DNA from: Blakeslea trispora
Taxonomy: Eukaryota; Mucoromycota; Mucoromycetes; Mucorales; Choanephoraceae
DNA length: 64,000 bases
Direction: 5' to 3'
Assembly: GCA_025331445.1 (NCBI GenBank)
Contig: JAIWNE010000018.1
Coordinates: 1 to 64,000 of the forward strand
Shown here: piece by piece, positions 57,052-64,000 of the stretch
Numbering within the stretch: the first letter of the stretch is position 1
Layout of the letters: the number at the start of each line of letters is the position of its first letter
Notes under the pieces: model-generated
What the model was told of the DNA's origin: nothing
The model's input: the letters and a program-made list of their open reading frames with translations, nothing else
Databases searched by the model: none
Position numbers and translations under genes: made by a program

Positions 57052-57519
57052 CTATTTCTTCTTTTGGGTATGATGGAAATTGGGTGTAGACGCGGCTTTC
57101 TTGACCGTCTTATCACGGTGAGATCGATTGAGTGACATTCTGTGCTTTAGTGTGGTTGTCAATTTTCGATTTAAGGAAGACAACGTAGGTTGAGGTTCTG
57201 GCGCTGGGTTTGTTTCAGATAATGGTGGCGTTGAAGTTGAAGGAGAAATAGCCAGTAAATGATCAAACTTTGGAAACGATGCAATTTGATGATAATCCTC
57301 TTTATTAAAAAAATCAAGTTGCAGCAGACTCTTTGATTGTTCGAATTCTACTGTTTGCTGAGTACTTTTGGAGGGCGAGTCTGAAACGGATGACGTAGAA
57401 GGGTCGTTTTCTATGCATGGACTTGGGGCTATAGGTGTCGATTGTGGTGGTACCTCTTTTTCAGCTACTTTAGTTTTTTTATGAGGTTGAAAGAAATTGA
57501 TAAGGTGATGGAGTAACAT
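57052..57519 (-). CDS. Small basic protein, unknown
   Basis: The frame runs to 57594, but the first 25 codons are a poly-Phe artefact of a T tract. The likely start is the ATG at 57519 (MLLHHLINFFQPHKKT), giving about 155 aa. The middle is Ser/Thr/Pro-rich and disordered, and the C-terminus is basic (LKHRMSLNRSHRDKTVKKAA, STPNFHHTQKKK). There is no recognised domain. It could be a fungus-specific regulatory protein; the frame is long relative to AT-rich chance expectation, and its composition is protein-like. Confidence 0.45.
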   Translation of the reverse strand: MLLHHLINFFQPHKKTKVAEKEVPPQSTPIAPSPCIENDPSTSSVSDSPSKSTQQTVEFEQSKSLLQLDFFNKEDYHQIASFPKFDHLLAISPSTSTPPLSETNPAPEPQPTLSSLNRKLTTTLKHRMSLNRSHRDKTVKKAASTPNFHHTQKKK

Positions 57520-57594
57520 AATGAATAGGAAGAGGGAAAACAAAGAAAAAGAGAAGAAAAAAAAAGGGGGGAAAGAAAAAAAGATAAATTTCAA

Positions 57595-58432
57595 GTGCGC
57601 TTTGTTTGTCTTACTTTCAAAGGGATTCGATCTTGCTATTGAACTGTCATTATTTTATGCTATCCACACCAGTTGGTTTGATGCAACAGGTCTTTACAGA
57701 ACTGCTTGCATCTTAAGCACACAGCACACATGGTTTTGCTTTCGCCAAAGCAAAGACTTGCACTCATTTCATAGCACATAGGGTTATCGAATACAAATGT
57801 GCACAGGTCATATAGAAAGTGTTTTCATTTCCTTTTATAGTAATCGCTTTCTCCAACAACAAGCACTTTTTTCTTCGATGTTTAGAATCATTCTTGATGA
57901 TTTAAATAGAGGATCAGGCTGGCATAAAATTGAATGCATAAATTTAATCTGATACTGACCTGAAAGTTTTTCCTGTGCCAATCCGACTTTCTTCTCTCTA
58001 CAAGATGAGCATGATAGTAACAGAGACGGCTCAAAAGCCACAGTTGCCGTTCTGTGTCACGTCTTTCTGTCTAATGATGCTGTTCCTTTAAATAGCTTTT
58101 TAATGAAACAAAACACACTTCTTGGGTCGTAAGCAGGTTTGCTCCTATAAAGCGACTTTTTTTTTATGGGTTCTCTTTTAGCTTAATTGATATAGTGTAC
58201 AAGTGAGGAACACTGAGCTTCATTAGAGCGAGATGATTAAGCGTTGTTCATAGAGAGTTTATTCAAGCACAATTATGAGATATATAGCCTTTATGCTCTT
58301 CTTCTTCTGAGTTTGTTGCTGTCAGCCCAATCGACAAAAAGAGAGATGAATCAATGCAATGCAAATAGATGAGAATATTGACAGTTTTTTTTTTTAATTG
58401 AGGAATGAATTACAACTTGTATATCTGAATTA
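57595..58432. other. Intergenic
   Basis: About 840 bp between two reverse-strand genes. A reverse frame at 57835-58041 is too short and composition-poor to call. The spacer ends in a poly-T run near 58386. Confidence 0.4.
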
Positions 58433-60326
58433 CTAATTTCCAGGGACTAATGGTATACTTTCATAACTGCCATCTCTGTGCATAGGTCTACTTGAATAAT
58501 CAGATGATGGCGCTGATGGCAAAACAACGGTATGTGCTGCTGTCGATTTAAACACAGGCTTCAAAGCAAGTCGTGTGGGTGAAGGCAGTGTAGACGCAAC
58601 TGGGACGATTCTCTGATCAATGATTTTGATTGTGTCTGGCTTATTGATAATGGATGGCTGCACAGGATGTAATATTTCAGGGCGATCAAGAGACGTGTGA
58701 GACAAGTTGGAATAACCAAAACTGTTGGTCTTATAGATACGCTGGACAGTAGATTCATTCTTTTCTAGCATGGAGAGTGTACGATAGTCTGTATCACTAC
58801 TAGAGCGATAAGAATCATCACTATCTTCATCGTCAATAGGCATGTCATCTCGGATCTTTGCCTCAAGGCTTGTTCCAAATGAAGATTGAGGTCGATCATA
58901 AATAGAGTTTTTCGCATTTTTAAATGGCATCCAATAGACTATCGAAAGAAACTGATAAGTCTTTTTTTTTATTTGCAAAAAAAAAAGGCAATGTACCGTA
59001 TGGCTTGAGGCCTTTTTTGAAATTGAACAAACAGCGTATAGATAAGAACAACGTGGTCTAAAGTACAATGTGTTGATGATGAATGTTATCAGCCTTTTGA
59101 GAAGCACTTACTATAATGCAGATACATGAAGAAACCACTATAAACACAATAAAAACCATTTAACCATTTAACCATTTACCAACCAAATTAAAAGCAATCT
59201 GATTTACCATAACCAATTCCTGCAAACCATTGCATCTCTATTGAATTATCGAGAAGATCTGCCAAAAGAAGAATGTTGAGAGCAAGCAAGCATATTTGTA
59301 TTCCCAAAAACAAGCACATCATCCATCGACTTTCTTTTGTGATTGCAATTCTTGCCAAAACCAAGGCAAAGGTCAGTAACAATATCATGCTGCAGCCTAA
59401 AACTCTATAATAAATTGTTTTGGCAGCTACAGTAGCGCATCCCATTAGGACAATCTCAAAGAATGTGTCAATTTTTAACATGAGGGCAAACCATTGAACT
59501 ACATTGTACATGCCTAGCAATAAAACAATGGGTAAACTACAAAGATAGAAACATGGAAAGAGACTTACCTTGTAGTTCAATACTACTACCAATTTTCTTG
59601 TAAACTTGCCAACCAATCACTTTTGAAACCTTGTAAGCTGATATAATAATTGGCACCATGAAGGCAGCAGAAACAACTGTTAAAGCAATTTGCAAATACA
59701 TGTTTTCTAATTTCAATGGATCATACACAGCGAACCATTTGCGATATTCCAGAATGAACTATAGAAACAAAAAAGTGTGAACATGAAAGAAAATGAATTA
59801 CATTCTGCTTTTCTTTACAAAAATATTGAATACAACAGAGAACAAAGATAACCAAGCAGAGGCCAGGATTGTCAAGGAATTCAGATGAACAATCTAATCT
59901 GGGTGAATAAGTTCATGAACCCCTTTCATTTACTTTTGAGTGTTACTTACACCATCTGTTAGGCACCATAAGCGCCAAAGTTCGAATGCAATAAATAGAC
60001 TGTTTTCATAAGTAATTTTATCTCCCTTAAGAATTACTCTCTCGCCGAGAGCCATTTGAGTTGCTTCATCTGGCATCGGTCCATGGCGTTGGCTAATTGT
60101 TCTTGTATTTAGGAGTACCTTTATCATGATGGAGATAGTCGATATTGCTGAAAGCACAGCAAATGCAAAGCAGAGCTGGATCCATTTTGATTTTGAAATC
60201 TGTTTGAACTACCGAAACATCATTCGCATAAAATCAGTCTGTGACAGATATGTCATCTATCGTTCTATAGCTTACGAGCTGACCCAAATAAGGGATTTTT
60301 ACTGAACAGTTTTTTCGAGTGGACAT
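58433..60326 (-). CDS. Seven-helix-type fungal membrane protein, unknown
   Basis: Eight exons in phase (60276-60326, 59951-60208, 59819-59893, 59569-59758, 59208-59513, 59112-59137, 58997-59057, 58433-58938) encode 490 aa. Hydrophobic segments include LCFAFAVLSAISTISIMIKV, a whole 25-codon exon forming one helix (LTILASAWLSLFSVVFNIF), IALTVVSAAFMVPIIISAYK, LGCSMILLLTFALVLARIAI and CLFLGIQICLLALNILLLAD. The 26-nt and 61-nt exons together build the last helix (VVSSCICIITTLFLSIRCLF). A ~165-residue cytosolic Ser/Asp-rich tail follows (DDEDSDDSYRSSSDTDYRTL). The topology fits a GPCR-like or transporter-like protein. The family is unrecognised. It is divergent from DUS4 with 217 bp between starts. 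Confidence 0.7.
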
Positions 60327-60543
60327 GATTGAAAAAGAAAAAAAAGAGAGAGGAAAGAAAGACACCAACCTGCCCGCCTCCTCCCTTCATACAAACATAG
60401 CAATATGACAGAATGGGCTTTCATAGATTTACATGGACACAAACAAGCCTAATTTTAAGCCACTTTCTATCTCGATTTCATTTTGGAAATTTTGATAAAA
60501 AAAAGAGAGCCCTCTTTTTCGAAATAGAGATAATAACAACACC

Positions 60544-61599
60544 ATGTCAGAATATGGAAAGAAGACGACTCCCTTAGAAGTACTTGAGAATAAGAAGCGC
60601 ATCAATGTCTGTGCTCCCATGGTGCGTTATTCAAAACTCGCCTTTAGAGAACTTGTCCGAAAGTACAACACAGATATTGTTTACACTCCCATGATTTTAG
60701 CTGATGTGTTCAAGTGTTCAGAATTCGCTCGCTCATCAGACTTTACGACCAATCCAACTGATGATCCTGTTGTTGTCCAATTCGCAGCCAATAACCCGGT
60801 CGACCTAGCCGATGCAGCAGAATTGGTTTCCCCTTTTGCAGGTGGTATTGACCTCAACTGTGGGTGTCCTCAAAAATGGGCTTATCAAGAGAAAATTGGA
60901 TCTTATTTGATGCAAGACCCAGAAAACGTACGAGATATGATTCGAACAGTGAAAGGAAGAGTCAATATACCCATGAGTATCAAGATTCGAGTGCATGATG
61001 ATTTGAGGTAAAGGAAGCAATATACAAAAAAAAGGGGGAAGCATATCTTATTCAATGTCTCGTTAGAACCACATATGAGTTTGTAAAGAGGGCAGAATCT
61101 GTAGGTGTTGACTTTTTGACAGTGCATGGACGTACTCGACTTCAGAAATCTACAGAGCCTGTCAATTTTGAAGGAATTAAACTGGTCAAAGAATCTGTTG
61201 GTATGCCTGTGATAGCAAACGGTAGCATATTTTCGCTAAAGGATGCGGATGAGATGTATGAAAAGACAGGTGTAGATGGTGTCATGTCAGCTAGAGGATT
61301 ATTACAAAACCCTGCATTATTTGCAGGCTACGAGACTACGCCATGGGAATGTATTGAGGTAAGTTCAAGAAAGAAAAATTTGGAATGATATATTCATCTT
61401 GAGGCTATACAAGGACTATGTACGCCTTGCACTTGGCTATGGTACCAATTCCTTTATATTTCACCACCATTTGATGTTTATGTTTGAAGACATCATGAGC
61501 AATGCTGAGCGCAAGACATTCAACACACTTTCCAGTATACCTGCCATTCTAGATCACTTGGAGGAGTATTGGGGCTTAGATGCAACCAAATTAATTTAA
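60544..61599 (+). CDS. DUS4: tRNA-dihydrouridine synthase, Dus4 type
   Basis: Three exons in phase (60544-61007, 61067-61358, 61414-61599) encode 313 aa. The FMN-binding TIM-barrel signature is clear: INVCAPMVRYSKLAFRELVR, VQFAANNP, the catalytic-cysteine loop GGIDLNCGCPQKWAYQEKIG, DFLTVHGRTRLQKSTEP, MPVIANGSI and VDGVMSARGLLQNPALF. The short length without an extra RNA-binding C-terminus and the motif CPQKWA point to Dus4, which modifies U20a/U20b of tRNAs, probably in the cytoplasm. Exon 3 is placed at TACAAG/GACTATG to keep phase; an earlier AG would break the frame. Confidence 0.93.
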
Positions 61600-64000
61600 T
61601 TTGCTTAGAGCCATGATTGTATATTTTTGTAGATAGAATACGAGTTGGTCTGTTATTAATCATTCTTTCTTTTTTTTTTATATAAACATAACCATTATAT
61701 TTTCTTTTTTGTAATAACTGCATGTCCTCTTTTTTTTTCTTCTTCTTGAGATGATGAGTATACCCTAGGGAAAGAAAGAAAGTGCAGTTGTAAAAGAGGA
61801 GAGGGAAGGCAGTTTTTGCAATACATAAAACGATCTACAAACTAACGGCTTTTGAAACGCATTTCTATTTCTATCATTTTAGTCTCACAGTAGTCAAAAT
61901 GACTCTTTCTTAAGTAGTGTTGCCCTGAATACACTTGCGCCGCATTTTATTCTGACATGTCAAAAAGAGAGTGGTAACTAGTAAATCATGGTTTGTGTAG
62001 TGAGATATACTGAATACGTACACATTCTCTTACGTTACTTTTTTTTATATTTGCAAGCCATCCATAACAGCCTCATGAAGCCATGTTTCTCATTGATTTC
62101 CTTGTTCTTTTTTTTTTCCTTTCTAGTATCAGGGTAATAACCATTTTAATTTTCGTGTAGCAAATCATAGGGAAGATCGTTTATTATACCAACTTCAAAT
62201 AACTTGACGTTACTCAATGACACATTGTCAGATATTATATAATCTCGCATACAGTGCGGCTGATAAACTTTGTTTGTTGCAAATTAGCGTCAGGGTGCAC
62301 AGATGCTCTTTCCTGATTCAGCTTACACAAATACGACTGTCATTGCTTTCAACATCATGCTGATTTTATCTGATCCAGAAAAAAGGCATTTTATATTGCT
62401 TGCAAATTGAATCCTTTAGTTTCGAGACTGCAGCCAACAAGAAAGTTAAGTGTATCATTTTAATTTTCTTCTTCATAAAATATGATAATGTAAATACTAG
62501 AAGAGGTATTTGACCGAAACAAATCTTTTGCTTTGGGTTGGGTTGAAGATCTTCCTTTTTTTTTTTAAGAGAAATTCTTAACTCCTTGCAAAAGTGCCCA
62601 AGTTTTCAGTAAGCTCGGGTAAATTCTTTTTTTTTTTGTATTTTTGTTGACTCTTTAATGGACAGTTTGGTAGTTTGTCCAAAGTGCTTTTACAGAACTT
62701 ACACTATTCTCTGAGAAAGCCTACTCAGCCAGATTGCGAAGACCATTAATGCAAGTAATACTGTAAATTGATGCTCTATCCATAACGACAAGCGACTAAG
62801 TTGAATTCTTTCTAGTGTTTTTGTTGAGATCTCAAGAGGGGTGGAGAGCGCGTTATAGATTTGCTCAAAACAGATATACTATTTCTAAATGAACATTTGA
62901 TTGTTTAATTGAAGAATTCTGCTTATGATTTTACTTGAATAAGTCGCAGGACTGCTAAAATCTTTGCAACTCACAGACAGCTTTTGGCTGAGTTTATATT
63001 TTCTGTAACTGGTTTTCTGTTCTTCTTTCAGTAGCACATTGTATTATTTTTTCGGAAAAACCATTCGTGTAGTAGTCTTGGCATAGACTTTGACTTGCAT
63101 CACGTACTTCGTGTATTGAGAATCAACAAAAGACACTATTTTTCCGCCGATGAAGAGAAGAAGGGTAGGTCTTCATTGTTATTTGCTCGCTTTAATCATG
63201 TTTTCTACATATCAGTCATTTTCTATAACTTTAATTTCATGCAACACAAGTTGGCTAAAAAAACAGCCAGGCTTGATCCAACTTGATTGTAAGAAACATT
63301 TAGATCTCCATAGCAATCATATGACGCAAGTTACATGTATTGCCGATATATTAAATCACACATATTAGATAAAGTAAACGAGCAGTAAAAGAAGTTGATA
63401 GGCAGCCTGGTTCTGACAGGATCACTTCATTTGAAATGCAATGCAAATGACCCGATATTGCTGGTGACGTTAAGGGAGAAAATAAATATAGTGGGCGCTC
63501 GAATAACATGTTACATCATTTGTCTCCTGGCGTCTAACCTATACCTTATACTTAAACTCTGCATTACCAATTTGCCGAGACTTCTTACAGAAATATACTT
63601 ACACATAGTCAGCATAGGAAACCTTTTGCCGGTTCTGCATCACTGACAGCATCTCAAACGTGAAACCGATCTGATTGAATACTAAACAGAACGGTCGATC
63701 TTACGACATTCAAGCTTTTTTGGACGGATAGTGATAAAGAAAGAAAAAGACCATGCAGTATTACTCTCGAACATCAAATCATCGTTTTTTCTTTTGGGAC
63801 TGCCTGTATAAAACAGTAATTCTTGTTAAAAGTCTGGAGAACAGGGAGTGCTATAAAGCTGTTAAAAGACATACGAAAGGCCAAGATGAATAGAACAATC
63901 GAGCCCTAGGTAAGCAAAAGAGATGAAACAAAAGATCCTCTAGTTTACTAAGATTAAGGATCTTGTTTTTATTTGGCTTACCAAAAAGAAAAAACAAATA
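61600..64000. other. Gene-poor end of window, 2.4 kb
   Basis: AT-rich sequence with T tracts. The longest frames (63095-63646) lack family signals, splice consistency or start context. No tRNA-like box pair, repeat or transposase motif was recognised here. Confidence 0.45.

Noticed and set aside
57520..57594. Upstream ATG giving a Phe-rich hydrophobic N-terminus to the 57052 gene
   Set aside because: The segment is the translation of a T/C-rich tract rather than a real signal peptide.
1..64000. CRISPR arrays, operons, tRNA and rRNA genes
   Set aside because: The genome is eukaryotic; no spaced identical repeats, and no convincing tRNA A/B-box pair or rRNA core sequence was seen.

Overview
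This is nuclear DNA of a filamentous fungus, most likely an early-diverging one of the Mucoromycota (Mucorales). The evidence is AT-rich spacers full of poly-A/T and CT/GA tracts, intron-dense genes with 50-80 nt introns (often a CTAAC/CTAAAC-like branch site and a TAG or CAG acceptor), fungal-specific families (KCH potassium channel, RMD1/DUF155, ArAE_2/FUSC exporter, diaphanous-type formin), and a multi-exon nuclease-like gene of a type I associate from memory with mucoralean genomes. No database search was possible. Most exon models below were built by hand and checked by requiring consistent codon phase across every junction.

Layout. 1-871: broken Crypton/Ndc10-type tyrosine recombinase. 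0.95-16.9 kb: housekeeping block with FRG1, SAGA subunit ADA2, a tail-anchored-like membrane protein, mitochondrial ATP synthase OSCP, ribosomal uL5 (RPL11), an F-box protein, TFIIH subunit SSL1/p44, a 1022-aa FUSC/ArAE-type membrane transporter and an FHA protein. About 17-28 kb: a gene-poor island of dispersed repeats, hairpin MITE-like elements, a Tc1 transposase scrap, tandem duplications, minisatellites, and one intact-looking but 5'-truncated 9-exon nuclease-like gene. 28.3-61.6 kb: a second, dense block with an FAD monooxygenase, FYVE-RING protein, DENND11-like protein, CFT2/CPSF100, TPT-family transporter, WDR89-like protein, a 20-exon formin, a KCH potassium transporter, mitochondrial GatA, HAL2/MET22 nucleotidase, a second copy of the dispersed repeat, a discoidin-like type II membrane protein, RMD1/DUF155, a seven-helix-type membrane protein and DUS4. 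61.6-64 kb: no recognisable gene.

How the genes relate. There are no obvious functional clusters. Neighbours are housekeeping genes in a compact arrangement: convergent pairs have stop codons 6-12 bp apart (FRG1/ADA2, FYVE-RING/DENND11), and CFT2 and DENND11 lie in tandem only 66 bp apart. Two genes serve mitochondrial translation and ATP synthesis (GatA, OSCP), two serve transcription (ADA2, SSL1) and one mRNA 3'-end processing (CFT2).

The most unusual features are: the formin FH1 domain, built from six consecutive phase 1-1 mini-exons (57, 57, 48, 48, 42, 36 nt) that could each be skipped without a frameshift; four introns whose only phase-compatible donor is GC with the same core GCAAG, out of roughly 100 modelled; an RPL11 intron that appears to start right after the ATG and carries complementary CT and GA tracts near its two ends; and a dispersed ~0.6 kb repeat with a conserved small reading frame.
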